32,500 nt of DNA. Source: Halocaridina rubra. Its lineage: Eukaryota > Arthropoda > Malacostraca > Decapoda > Atyidae. Both the position numbers and the translations under genes were made by a program. Positions 12,504 to 25,065 of this stretch are shown here, one piece after another (position 1 is the first letter of the stretch; every line of letters starts with the position of its first letter). The stretch spans positions 17,501-50,000 of the forward strand of contig JAXCGZ010004279.1 in assembly GCA_037179515.1 (NCBI GenBank), written 5' to 3'. A model generated the notes under the pieces. The model was not told the DNA's origin. It did not search any database and was given only the letters and a program-made list of their open reading frames with translations.

Positions 12504-15500
12504 CTGAAACAGATGGGAAGGAGGGAGAATTGTCATTTATTTTCCTCCAATGACGGGGGTCACTCGTTAATACATTACTCAAAAACAAATAATCTCGTAC
12601 TTAAAATTTTTAGCATCCCAATTGGTAAAACTAGATTATCTTTGTCCACTATCAAGATAAATATGGAGCTCAAAGAATTATATCATGTTTTATTAATGGG
12701 AATGCTCTTTCAAGTGCTGCCTTTTTTTCTAAATAGAATTAACAGAACAAATCTAAATCGTTCTTCTTGCATTCACATTCGCTAAATTGTTCAGTTTCTT
12801 TTATTTTTTTTACCATTACATATTCAGGCTATTTTACAGAAAACCCTAACTTATATCTAACTCCAAAAATATATATCTTTTTTAGATATACACCTAAATA
12901 GTCTCGCATCCACTACCACAATGATTGAGCATCATGCAGTTACAGTCATAACTTCATTTTCCTGTTCCCCCACAAGGATCAAGTGAAAAACCTAAAGAAA
13001 GGCAGACGCCTGCATGATAAAAAAAAAAATAAAATAAAATGGTGTCTATATCTCTAAATGTAAATATTTGTTTGGAATCACTTATTGCATATTGCAAACA
13101 AGATAGCCACACTTCCCACACTAAATTAAAAAACCAAAACCAGAACTCAAGGTCTCTCTTAAGTTATACTGATATCATCATGAGGGCTTTATTTCACTCG
13201 CTAACATCTGACACAAAGTATAAAATTCTTGGCAACCCATTTTATATCTTGCAGGCCTCAGCTTCCTGAACTGCCAAGGCAGATAATCACTTACTTTGGC
13301 CATCCATCCCCTTCCTGGCCTACCATTGGTTTGAATACCTATATAGTTTAACCTAACCCAACCAGAACATCTAGCTCTACCTTCACATTCCAAAAGTTGT
13401 AGAAAACTCACGTCCTTTCCCTTAGAATTTTACTCTGTTTTCGACCTCACTGTTCCATTACTGCAGGTACCAAAAACTTTCTGAAATATCAGTTATGAAT
13501 TTCTTCCATTTCAAAACAATCCTAAAAAGCTTTCATACTCGTCATAAAATATTTTTCATACGAACAGGATGTTTTGCAACTATCTGGTTTACGACTCTCA
13601 TTTACATATTTCAATTAAGGATTCAAATACCATCACAAATTTACCCAATATAAATGGAGTTTTTAATACTTAACCAACTCGCACACATTCCTATATCCTT
13701 TACCATCACCTACGAAGACAATGGGAGTTCCTGTCCATCCCAAATATACACGTAATTCATCTATCTTACAACTATTAATTTATATATAGTCACCAGTAGT
13801 AGGTTAGGCAATGGCACCAACTGCCCATTGTGATACTACTGTCCAGGACAGTTCCATGTTTAGTTTTCCTTCATTTAACATTCTCCTTCTATGCCTATAT
13901 TAACACCGAATATTCTTGGATATTCGTCACACTTTCCATCTGACAAATCACAATACTCCCCATCTTTGTTTCTCTTTATGTTCCTGGTGTCACAATCATA
14001 ATAAAATAATAATAATACCTGATACGCAACTGAGACATAAGAATTGAAGACGCAGGATTCCTCTACCTCTATGTATTTTTTTATTAATAATAATGGTATT
14101 CATGTAGATGAGACTGTAACTCTCCTCCCAGTAAACTCAAACTGTGTGGTACCTAATACCCTATTAACGACTAAAAATTTCCATGTTCCTAACAATACAT
14201 ATTGCGAACATCAAAGGCAGCACTTGAATACATGCAATTAGTCGATAAAAAAATATAAATTTTGTTTGGCAAACACTGGCTAGGATATAGATAAGGAGAG
14301 GAGGGAAACTGGGCACATGCCCATCAAATATAAATGATATATGGGGATGTAGTTGGGTATCCTAGGGCAGGGATTACAAGCAATCCCATATGGGTGTATG
14401 GTGTAATCTTATGACCTTCAATCTCCCTTAGGGACGTTGTTGTCACAAAAAAGAACCTGAGATAAGATTAACAAATAATGGTACGCATCAAAACCCTCCA
14501 ATAACATCCCAATAACAGTTGTAAAATATGTTATGGTTATGGTTGTGCCATTTAAGCAATTGAAATTATAAGGAAAACTTGTAGTCATAAGATTATCAAC
14601 ACATAACTATACAAATAGTGCCCTGGATTCTCTCAAATTTTTAGTAAATAATAATCTTAGGCATTTTTTATCAGTAAGTTCAGGCTTTAAAGAAGACTGA
14701 ATTGCAGCTAAAAAACAATATTATCCTCTCCTTTACCTTATACCTGTTTCAATGTGGTTCAGAATTAAGCACAGCACACAACACAAATGTTCCAACTATC
14801 TGCTGTACTTTAAAATAAAAAAAGTTTTTGAGCTGTGCAAAAAAACAAGACTGGATTCTCCACACTTCCAAGAGGAAGAAGAGTGGCATTAAAGTACCTT
14901 TATTTACTTGAAATAATAAGAAAAATTGCCCAAGAGAATTAATAAATAATGAATAACCGTATCCAAGAAAAAAGCAGCAGCTCACTTGAGGACAAAATAT
15001 TTACATAATTTACATATACTGTAAATTGATATTGCAGAACAGTACAGAATTATACATTGATCTCAACTGAACATTTGTGCAATGTTTTTGAATCTTTTAA
15101 CTCCGTACCACTACAATAGGCAACCCAAAGAGATAAGGTTACAGAGAACTAAATTTTTTTTTCAATACAACATGAATATTTACACTCTTTATTATGCCAA
15201 TTATGAAGCCCTTATTAATGATATAGAGGTAGTATAATATTGTACAATGCAAAATAAAATTTTCAAAAACAATAGAAAGTGCAAGAAATTTCAAAAGTAA
15301 ATCATGTCTGGGATGGAAACTCCCTCCACCAGACTTCCGACTTTATCTCTTGGGGTTACCCGACATAATGCACTATTCTGTTCCACACTACTGGCCATAA
15401 AAGTGGCCTAATGCTGAAAAAATGGGGTTAGCGGAACACGTGATCAAAAGTATGCTGGCAGAACGCTAGAGGTAATTTCTATGAGCTAGCTGCTTGAGAC

Positions 15501-17687
15501 ACAGCTCAAATGGTGGGTAGAAGAAGAAAATATGGTTAGTAAATGCATAAAAGAAAAACACACTATCATGTTAGTAAGCATAGAAATAAAATTACCAGTC
15601 TAAAATACAGCATGAAAATGTGCCTCCTCAGGGTGAAGGTGAACTCACTTTGTAATATAATAAAACTTATTTTCGTTCTTCCTAATTACTGAAGTCAAAA
15701 CTGCTCAGTATTTCATAAGGAACACTACCAGTAATACAGAATGGCAGGTTATTATCATCAAGGTAAATTGAATTTCTTTTAGCCATGGTGAATGTCTTCA
15801 GTTGCAATGCATATGAAATGCAATTAGCTACTGACAAACCACCTTAATATGAGACAAAACGACATGGTTAGAGTGCAATGAAAAATAATAGTTTTGAGTA
15901 AATGATCTTCATCTTTTCAACATGACACCATATCTCACTATAGCCACCTAGGTGGACACAGTTCATAAAAAGGGGAAGTACCTGGGCTTCACCATTCACT
16001 GCCCAACCTCATCTTTTCTACAAGTTATTCAGAAGCAAGTAAAAACTTTAGAGAACATGAGACGACTAACATTTGACTCCTTTTCCATTTTAATCATCTC
16101 TTTACAACATGCAGGGGATACGGGAGTGGAATTTTTTCTATCTCATCAAAAGATAAAAAAAAATTCTAATGGCTTGACTATGGACAGTGGGTAGGGGGAG
16201 GCTGCCACGAAATGAAGCAGTGGGGGGCAAACCAGCTGCAGCTCTCGGACCTCACAGCTGAAGATCCTCGACCACTTACCATGCGGATGACCTAAACAGG
16301 ATGGTGGATTGTGGCAAACCTTTATCACAAAGGAGCTAAGAGGAGTGATTGAGATATGTTTTGGTTTAAGGTGGATGTGTGTTCTTTGGTTCAGCCACCT
16401 CCCTTGCAACGAGGAATGAGGCTACTGAATGTGAAAAAACTCTCTCTTCAATATGTGATTAGAGCAATGACTCTGAAATATCAGAGAATATATTCATGCA
16501 AACTACCTCACTAGCAGAGAATATACCTAACTGTATTCATAACTTAACAATTATAGAAGACACATATCTGAGAATGTCTTACTTTGATAATACAAAAGAG
16601 GAAATTTATCAAGATCTGTCTTACATAAGGATAAATTCAGTTGTATGGTTACCACGTGCATACAGGTTCCAAAGAAAATGAGACACAAAATATAAATGGA
16701 AAAAATACAATCATGACTTTTCAAATTTAACACAAGCAGTGTGGTCCTGGAAGTTCTCAAATGTAACACAAGCAGTGTAACCCCGAAAGTTTTCATAGCT
16801 ATAATGTAACTTTTCTGGGCAGGATTCTAACGTAATGTGATATTAAAAAAATAATTTCACCTTTTATTAATGATAATCTGATATGTGAAATTTGATGCTC
16901 TTTAATTTAGTAATATTATCATATTTTGGAGGAGTACGTATCTATACTTAAAACTTACCTGTAATAAGAGCAATAAGCTTATATCCATCACTAAACGAAT
17001 TTAATATCACACGAAAATCAAGCATGAACAAAAATTTATCAACATTTCACCCTGAATGACCAAAATGTAAGAAAACTGGAGATGGATCCGATTTTTTCAT
17101 GAAACTTCAAAAATTATTACTCTGAATTCTTTAAATATCATAAAGCACTATACCGTAATAATGAATTGATACACATATTCAATGTACTGATAATAATATT
17201 AAATATCTTAGCAAAAAACTGGACATACAATTAGCCCAGCTGATATCTACAATGAGAGTAAAAACGAGAATAGCAGTGTTAATCGCTTCGTTTCAGGAGA
17301 ACAAAATAAATATGGATGAATATTCACAGAATAGCATATACCTTTTCTGAAAGCTTTATAAATACATTTTCTTTCTGCATAACAATGATGGTCCTCTATG
17401 AAAATGGCATAAAAAAGATTTCAGCTTTGTACAGTAGTAACATGGAATTGCTGAGTCGTGTTATTCTGTTGTCAGTTCTTGGGATAAGTAAAAAACCAAA
17501 ACTAACCTAAAATCCACAGAATACACTACAAGGAGCAGCAAAAGAAAAATACTGTATTTGGAAGGACGGTAGTGGACTTCTACCGAAACGGCCTGAAGTG
17601 CTGTAGTCACAACCAAAGGAAGTCACAAAACAAACATTTTTATTCATCATATCATTATTTAAGACAGAAAAAAAAACTTTTTATTCA
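12504..17687. other. Intronic spacer between T3/T2 and T4, no supported gene
   Basis: AT-rich sequence with a few GC-richer patches (about 13260-13400, 15310-15480 and 16190-16410) that look like old interspersed repeats but that I cannot classify. A block near 13798-13850 (AGTAGTAGGTTAGGCAATGG ... GATACTACT) resembles a repeat often seen in decapod sequence, from memory only. A two-copy 37-bp repeat lies at 16717-16790. Confidence 0.5.
16717..16790. repeat. Two-copy direct repeat, period about 37 bp
   Basis: Both copies contain CAAAT(T/G)TAACACAAGCAGTG followed by T(G/A)(G/A)(T/C)CC and a GAAGT/GAAAG end. Confidence 0.6.
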
Positions 17688-17872
17688 TCAAGTCTTTTTT
17701 TTTTGTTTCCTCTGTTTGTGGACACCATTCCGGCTGACTTGGGTAGTAGAAAAGAAGGAGTACTGAATAAGAATATTTATATAGAGGTTGAGAGTCTGTC
17801 GGTGCTCGAGTATGACTGCACTCCAGTAGGGGAACTGCATGTCCTTGCGCTTGCTGCTATCTGAATGGCAGT
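17688..17872 (-). CDS. Candidate tropomodulin alternative last exon T3
   Basis: The acceptor would be CTCCAGTTTTTCCACCACTGCAG (AG at 17873-17874). A second in-phase AG lies 12 nt further at 17861-17862, so either gives the same frame. With the phase-1 donor of the last common exon the first codon becomes TAC or TAT (Tyr). The open frame then runs 60 residues, starting CHSDSSKRKDMQFPYWSAVI and ending in a basic cluster (KQRKQKKKT), to TGA at 17688-17690. An AATAAA lies four bases after the stop. The first ~30 codons are GC-richer than their surroundings. It lacks the TCCG start of the other tails, and the later half is AT-rich, so chance cannot be excluded. It may also be the end of a longer unknown exon. 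Confidence 0.35.
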
Positions 17873-20800
17873 CTGCAGTGGTGGAAAAACTGGAGAAAAG
17901 GTGCTGTGAAGTTGATATGAATATCTGATAGTTTTACAAATGTCATTGTAAACTTTCTGGAACAAGCATATTTCTAGCTACAACACTAGAAGACTAAAGG
18001 TAATACTTGACAGAACTATCGCAATCTTTAACTATACAGTATTCATAAACAATAAGCTAGTTTAAAGGTTAAAAACTTGATTCCTAATAACCGTTCAGAA
18101 GAAACATGTGAAGATCATCCCATCCCTTTCAGATTCAAACTCCTCAATACAAATATTTAAAAGTTTTAAAGTATGAAAAATGTGAGTTATTCTCCTTCAA
18201 TACTGAAAAGAAAGGGTTCCAAGGTCTTCCAATCTAAGTTCTAAATACTACTGATACTAAAAAAAGCAAACAGAGTTGAGAAGCATAACCCCAGGCACAC
18301 AACAACAAATGCTACTTTCAATTACAAGTGCTATCTATTAAAAAGTCATTAAAATTAAGTATGCAAACCAGTATAGCTAACTCTATATATATCTAAAAAA
18401 AATAATAAGCTAGAGTTGAACAGAAAGCACTACATCAGTTTCTGTCAAACACGGAAAGGGAAAAAAGCAGTAGTTGTTTACACAGACATTATAAGGATCA
18501 ATTAAGTCTCAATTTTTGCTGTTTGCATAATACTGTTTTCAAGTTTGTCTAAAACTCTAGTTCAGGTTGTCTGGAACCCACCATAATCTCTATTCCATGT
18601 CACGGCCATTCATGGTCAAATATAGCAGACTGCTTACTACAAAAGTCAAAGAAAACCCACTCAAAAGTTTGTAATGTGAGACTAAAGGGAAAAAACGATT
18701 CATCCTTAAACCCTATAACAACAATACTTAAATTATATCTCTGGGTAGAGCTTAAGTAATTTTTTCTTTTACTCTCTAATATTTTATCAAAGAAATGTAA
18801 GAGCAGTAAAAGTATAATTTATAAAGGAGAGTGTATAAGCAACAATTTTTATCCATTCTATAAAGAATCTTAAGAACAGTATATCAAAGACTTATTGAAT
18901 GGTGAATATGCTATTCCAAGGTATAATTTTCAATCACATTCACACAGTGAAGCAAAATTATGATATTTAAAATTAAATTCCAAAGTTCTGAACATTGGTA
19001 AAATACGTAAAAGCCAATAATTTACTAAAAGGCTCATCATATTACTATTCTATTTCCATTTCATAATTTGGCCGTCTCAACCCATACAACTTGGTGAGAC
19101 TATCATTAGAATGTGCTTAAAAAGGCCAGGCTAGTGTTGTCTTCTGCCTCAGTGATAAGGGAATGATGTGAAACACGTAAAGAAGAGGGGAACAGAAACA
19201 TAAGAATATATATTACATAGCTTGTGTATGTAAAAAATATAGAAAATAATGTACAGTATTAGTGAAGCAATGCATTAGGTAACTAGAGATCAGAGATGTG
19301 GCTTTGTAGAATTTTGTTGACTAGCATGGAAATCCGGCTATATCTGGTAACTGCGCATCTGTAATGCGTGAAAATCCAGCAACATCTGGCAACTACTAAT
19401 TAGCAATACAGATTTTATATATAAGTAAAGTGATAACTAGTATGCGACATTAGCATAGAAATGAGTACATATATAGTATACACTTCAGCATTATATTTAC
19501 AAAATATAATACAGTATTGCAAGGGCATAGAATTTTATTCCTCAATGTTCGCCGCTGTGAACAAAACTCTACGTTGTAATAGCCAGATGTCGGGTTTCCA
19601 AGTGCTGTGTAGAAAGGTGGCCTTAATGCTGGTGATAAATGGAATAAAGTAAATGTTTTTAAGCAAGACCATAGCTTCGAAAAAGTGCAGTGGGGCATAT
19701 TAAAGAAAGAGAGCTGCAGTGTATACAGAGATTGAAAAGCACAAATCTCTTGTACAAGTTTATGAAGCAATCTTAAGGTTATGGACATTGAATCCACAGG
19801 GGCATTACACTAGATTTAGTCAAAAAATTAACTGATAGGGAGGGAAATACAATAGCAAAAAGACAGTTAAGATGGAGATGGAACCAAGACGAGATAGCAA
19901 TAGTCTAGATCCTATAAAAAAAAAAATCTAAATTTTAAGTAGGTCCTTTCTTAGGGTAGACAGCTACTGACTGGTGAATATGAGCATATAATGAACAGAC
20001 ACATGGGTAATATAAGAGCTGTACACAGCTAATTTGGAAGTTAAACAGAAGAGCAAGTGAAAATACTGATGAAGATGCTTAGGAAAAAATTTAGTAAATT
20101 CATAGGAATGAATGAGTAAAGACCCATAAATAACAAGAAAAAATAAAAATTTATTGAATGCATCAAGACAGATATGAAGGAAGTACTTTGAAGAGCTAAT
20201 GAATGCGGAGAAAAATGAAGGCGCAAATGTAACACATCGAGAAAATGTTTTACAAAATGGGAGACATGACACGAAAATATGGATAAAAGGAAACAGAGGA
20301 ATATTTTTTAGAACACAAAAGGTTTGCTAGAAACTTGTATGGAAGTGACTTAAAAACAAGTTTCTGATGATGGATAGTGAGACATACAAGCTAGAAGTTT
20401 TAAAATTAGGGAAAGCTAAAGAGCGAGGGATATTTTTGATGAGATATATGGTTAGTGCTAGAATTCACAAGGCGTGGTGAACCTTTGTTACTCAGTGTCA
20501 CAGACACAATAGGATGGAATTGTGGCAACAAAGTAAGGTACATAATTGAGGCCAATAAATTGTTTTTTAGGCAAGAAATGCAGAACATGGCAAGAGGTAA
20601 AGACAAGGATCAATTTTTACATTGGTTTTTAAAATTGAAAGGCCTAAATATAAATATTAAAGCTAGAGTGCTGGGATGGGGAGCTGAACAGGTGGAAATC
20701 AGTATGCAGTGCCATAGAGGCTAAGTCTAAAAGACAGCTGGTGTAGCTAGGAGTGTGAAAAGGTGTGTGGGAATAGGAAGCAAAACTAGTGTAGAAAAAG

Positions 20801-21651
20801 GCAGGGTGGAGAGTTGCAGTCGAGACGAAGAGGCACAGGCAGCAAGAAATATAAGTTAAGCAATATATATCAGGTTGAAGTTTCTGTACTGGCTTCTAAA
20901 ATAAAAGGTGGATATAAGTGCAAATAGTAGTCAAGGAGATGAGAAAAATAAAAAATGAAGAAGAGTAGATAATGCATCATGAGATAGCTGGTGGTGTGTA
21001 GGAGAGGTCTTTATCATGGCAGACATAGACTGGAAAGTAATACAGACTCGAACTTTATTACACAGATATAACTGTTGGAATAGAGTATATCATAAAAGAA
21101 AATCGAAATCTGTACATGAAAAGCCTTAAAAGAATTAAGAATATCAGTCAGTACACTAATACTAGGTGTCATAGGAGAGTACAGTACAAAATGGTTTAGT
21201 GCAGAGTGTGATATTGACTCTATGGATGGTTCAAGTACTTGATAATGTATTAGTGGCAAGAATAATTGCTAAAAGATGTACGCACAGACTGAAGAGGCAG
21301 AAGGCATTCTTGATATGGATGTGTGTTTTCTAATGCCACTCCCAATACCAGAAAGTTTTCGAAGAAAACAGCTGGGTATTAACGAACGGACAGAAACAAC
21401 CACAACCTACATCATCACCATAACTACACTCGCCATCAAGAATTATCATTCATGGGTAATTCTCAATTTTCTCATCGGATAATCCAGCATAAAAGATTTC
21501 GTAATATGCTGTCACTAGATTTGACCATGATTGGCAGAGAAGTTACTTCAGTGTGGCTGAACTGGGTGTTCGATATTGGTACAGACAACACATCTACTTT
21601 TTGCTCTGTTCATTCTGTTGCTTCCTCCCTTCATATAGTCACCTTAAAATA
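17873..21651. other. Intronic spacer between T2 and T3, no supported gene
   Basis: No coding signal was seen. From about 19640 to 21300 the plus strand is noticeably purine-rich (few C or T runs, many GGA/GAA words), unlike the rest of the window. This could be a decayed retroelement, but I recognise no domain. A short duplicated block (AATCCGGCTATATCTGGTAA / AATCCAGCAACATCTGGCAA) lies at about 19331-19395. Confidence 0.4.
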
Positions 21652-21893
21652 CTACTCCTCATTTTCAATGGACATGTCATCCGATTCCGATTCATCATCA
21701 TTTTGCATTTCTTCCTTGATAGGTTCTTTGGCATTTATAGCGGGGGGTTCATTCTCTCCCACTTCCATAGGGGGAAGTGGAGATGGGGGAAGAGGGGATT
21801 CAGGTGGGGTTTTAGAAGGCAACACGAAGCTTAGACTAGCGCCCTCCGTCACCGACTTCTTGGTGACTCTGCGCACCTTGACGCCGACACGGA
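21652..21893 (-). CDS. tmod: Tropomodulin, alternative last exon T2 (basic, Pro-rich, acidic tail)
   Basis: A strong pyrimidine tract (TTTCTCTTCTCTTCGTTCTT) leads to GGGCAG with the AG at 21894-21895, then TC CGT GTC. The frame matches the phase-1 donor of the last common exon (T+TC = Phe) and encodes 79 residues to TAG at 21652-21654. Three zones are visible: a basic start (RVGVKVRRVTKKSVTEG), a proline-rich middle at about residues 27-43 (PPESPLPPSPLPP), and an acidic end (QNDDESESDDMSIENEE). The proline-rich part could dock SH3, WW or profilin-type partners; that is inference. Vertebrate leiomodins, relatives of tropomodulin, also carry a C-terminal extension with a polyproline stretch, but I see no WH2 motif here. 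Its length and non-repetitive composition make it unlikely to be a chance open frame. Confidence 0.75.
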
Positions 21894-22418
21894 CTGCCCG
21901 AGCGCGCAGTGAAGAACGAAGAGAAGAGAAATGAGAGATAAGAGAAGAAATTACTCTCGCTACCCAAAGTTATTAATACAAAAACGTGAGAAAAGTAAAT
22001 AAAATTTAATACAATTACATAAACCTATTCTACCAAACACCATAGGCTGCCCTTAGGGTTATGCCCACACATTAAAAAAAAAAATTGTATATTTCTGCCC
22101 AAAATAATAGATAGAAGCAGCATCCAAAAAATAAAAATAAAATAAACATATAAATAATAAACATCAACTACAAAATAATAATAATAATAATAATACCAGC
22201 CATTTTAGTAGTGGTAGTAAATATGCATTACGGGCTTAAATTATGATAGTAAGCCAACCAAGGATTTTTTGGCTTAGCTCTCTTGCAAATAATTATTATT
22301 ACTCATTTTCTTTGCAAGCTGCTCTCTCTGTAATGTCACTATACCTGGACAACAACTACCAACTTGATCCTATCGTTCCTCCCATCCTCAAGTGTTGTGG
22401 GGGGGGAAGGAATTCAAT

Positions 22419-22516
22419 CTATTTGTCTTTGGGGCCTCTTCGGCGTACCATTTCAAGCCCTTTTCTAAGAAGAGCCATGGCTCTATTTTGTCTGCGGGGC
22501 TTACCCCCCGTTCGGA
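22419..22516 (-). CDS. tmod: Tropomodulin, alternative last exon T1 (short basic tail)
   Basis: A good acceptor (ATCTCTTCCATATTTGCAG, AG at 22517-22518) is followed by TC CGA ACG. The two leading bases complete the split codon (T+TC = Phe). The 31 codons that follow read RTGGKPRRQNRAMALLRKGL, then EMVRRRGPKDK, then TAG at 22419-22421. The tail has about a dozen Lys/Arg and a predicted amphipathic helix (MALLRKGLEMVRR). A basic C-terminus of this length is what tropomodulins usually carry, so this is the most conventional ending. GC content is clearly higher than in the surrounding DNA. What is seen: acceptor, phase, open frame and stop. What is inferred: that the gene uses it as a last exon. 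I did not identify a clear polyadenylation signal close to the stop. Confidence 0.68.
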
Positions 22517-23837
22517 CTGCAAATATGGAAGAGATAACACATACTTTATGACTAACTAGTTGCTTTATTTTTTCCTTTATTTTTTATGTTTATAGCTCAC
22601 TATGGTTCTGTATCAGGCACGTGGTCTAAGACTTTCAAGGTGGGGAAAAAAGAAAGATGCTCAAATGGTACGTGAGACCCTAGCAAAATTCAAGACATAT
22701 TACGCATATGACTATTCAATGAATTTTGGCGTTCCTTATCTTCACTCGTACTAGATCTGTGCTGTGACGAATTCATGCAAGGCCCACAATGAATAAATAA
22801 AAGATATAGACACTCCGTACATATGCATGCACAAGCATATAATACTGAAGGTATGGGATATGCAGCAGAGGTGAAAATTCCACACCATATCTCAGGACAC
22901 TGAAAAGGAATTCCTTAAATATACATGGCACAAACATAATATGCAAAGAAAATGTCACCACAATATGAATATAAAAGAGTGCATGGAAGAGAGTAACTCC
23001 AGGTAATATAAATACCACAGTCAAGTAAAATATATAAACATATTTTCATTCAAATGTCTTTACAAAAACAATCCTTGAATCATTGCTCATGTCCACAGAC
23101 AAAATCCTCAGTCTGGGCACTTTGCTGAGGGGAGTGGCGGGCTTGAAAGGATATTAACAGTTTTGCAATTGGAGAAGATGCCATTTGTTGCAAGACTATG
23201 AGATTAAGGGTACATTGGTTTTACCAGAATATTTTCTAAATATTCCCTATGTCAACTACAAGCAAAAACCTTTTATCACAAATTTTGAGGAGAGGAAAAA
23301 GTGATTTCTTTATTACAATGGGGAGAAGATAAGCTATGTCACTCGTTATAATGGTAATACTAGTGAATATAAAACCTTAAGGCCACATTTATAATGTAAC
23401 TTTACAACTGTACACCATAGGAAAGTGTTTGTTACTTACAGCACCACTTTCAAGGATTTTACAGCTTGCAAAGCTCATTACTTATATAATAAGAGCTAAT
23501 ACTCAGAAGATATTGTGACAAAAGTAACCTTAAACTTTATAACAAGTAAAGTGGGGTTTACTTATGACTTTCCTATCAAATTCCTTATAATCTCTAAGGT
23601 TGCTTGTCATTAAACACATTAAAACCATTGAGTTATAAAAGTGTCCCCAAGTTAAACTGTCTTGAAACAGTCTCTCTAATTAAGGCTACTTCCATGCACT
23701 TTAATGCAATTAAAAGAGTGCAAAATCCTAGCAGATAAATATGCAGGCAGAGCATGCACAAAAATGTGTATTTCGACTTCTTTCAATCTGCAAATCTGAG
23801 AAAATACTCACTCCAAAATATAGGGGTAGTAAGTGCA

Positions 23838-23960
23838 GGGAAGGTGAGGATAAACCAAGGGTATATGATGGCAAATTATTAATTCAATATTTTTGTTTTA
23901 ACAGAGGGAAGGTGAGGATAAATCAAGGGTCTGAGGCAAATTATTCATTCAATAGTTTTG
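23838..23960. repeat. Two-copy direct repeat, period about 67 bp
   Basis: GGGAAGGTGAGGATAAACCA, GGCAAATTATTAATTCAATA and TTTTTG recur as GGGAAGGTGAGGATAAATCA, GGCAAATTATTCATTCAATA and GTTTTG. The copies are adjacent and about 90% alike. Confidence 0.75.
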
Positions 23961-24446
23961 TAGGAGAAAAGAGAACACCTTGCGGGGTCACTCCAAGAAT
24001 CTCCAATTGGCTCACCAACCTTATATTATAGGGGCAAGAAGTGATGTGTATGCTAAATTAGCCTATAATAACTAAAGACTGCGGTGAAGCTGAAAGGAAA
24101 AGAAAAAGCGCAACAAGCATGTGGCCTTCACTGCACATAAGCTAGGCATAATTTCTGTTTTCGACTGTGTACCAAGTTGCTATCTACGAAGCTCATCTGA
24201 TATTTTATGCAAGTACTTCATGCCGCTCCAATAAAATATTATATGCGAAAATGTTATAACAAAACAAAAAAATTAAATGCCTTAATTAACAGTTTTAAAG
24301 AATGCATTTCACAGTTATGAATATGTTAAAAGGAAGTGAACGTTTCCTACCGAACATTAAAAGAATTTTTCTCGCTAAAAATATGTTATATCTATACGAA
24401 AACTACTTTGCTATAGCCATGAAAGAAAAACCAATAAATACATTTG

Positions 24447-24499
<53 letters not shown>
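24447..24499 (+). repeat. A53 tract, likely a retroposed poly-A tail
   Basis: Fifty-three uninterrupted A residues follow CCAATAAATACATTTG, so a canonical AATAAA lies about 12 nt upstream of the tract. That spacing is what a reverse-transcribed polyadenylated RNA leaves behind. The source RNA is not recognisable in the ~500 bp upstream. Confidence 0.7.
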
Positions 24500-24500
<1 letters not shown>

Positions 24501-24699
24501 AAGGTGAGTGAAGCATCTGGATACAATGAAAAAGACAAAGATAACAGGATATACATTAAAGCTACAATTATCGAGGCAACATGGGGATCTAGAGGGAAAA
24601 GAAATGTATACACACATTGTCCGAGCCAAAGTACGAAAGAATAAGCTCAAGCATTTAACTATGGCTCCCTGAGAAAAGTATAAATTGCACTTTAAGAGT

Positions 24700-25065
24700 G
24701 TATCTTTATAAATATACAAAGACACTAACAATGTGCCTTTAAATATAAAAAGATACTAAAAATGTCTTTTTAAATATTATGGCACACTACAAATATCTTT
24801 AAATATAAAAAGATACTTCAAATGTCTTTTTATATATAAAAACACACTACATATGTCTTTGAATAAAAAAGATACTACAAATGTCTTTTTAAATATAAAA
24901 ACACATTACAACTTTCTTTACATATAAAAAGATACTATAAATGTCTCTTTAAATCTAAAACTGCACTATAAATGTCTTTAAATATAAAATAACAATACAA
25001 ATGTCTTTTTAAATATGAAAATACACTACAAATGTCTTTAAATATAAAATGACACAACAAATGTG
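24700..25065. repeat. Minisatellite of about 31-bp units in ~62-bp dimers
   Basis: About twelve units of the form AAATGTCTTTTTAAATATAA followed by AAACACACTAC run head to tail. Alternate units differ systematically: one type has AAAAAGATACTAC, the other AAACACACTAC or a shortened CTTTAAATATAAAA, giving a higher-order dimer. Copies at the left edge are the most diverged. Confidence 0.85.

Noticed and set aside
13178..13411. Minus-strand open frame in a GC-richer patch
   Set aside because: The residue pattern matches no family I recognise and no good splice sites bound it in the tmod phase. More likely an old repeat.
16146..16409. Minus-strand open frame of 87 codons
   Set aside because: No recognisable motif, and the frame ends in low-complexity Phe. 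Probably repeat-derived.
20455..20724. Plus-strand open frame of 89 codons
   Set aside because: It lies in the purine-rich stretch, where stop-free runs are easier to get by chance on one strand. No motif seen.
21452..21934. Plus-strand open frame of 160 codons
   Set aside because: It is the antisense shadow of exon T2. The minus-strand frame has the pyrimidine tract, acceptor, phase and compositional zones.
24302..24731. Poly-Lys and poly-Phe open frames
   Set aside because: Produced by the A53 tract.
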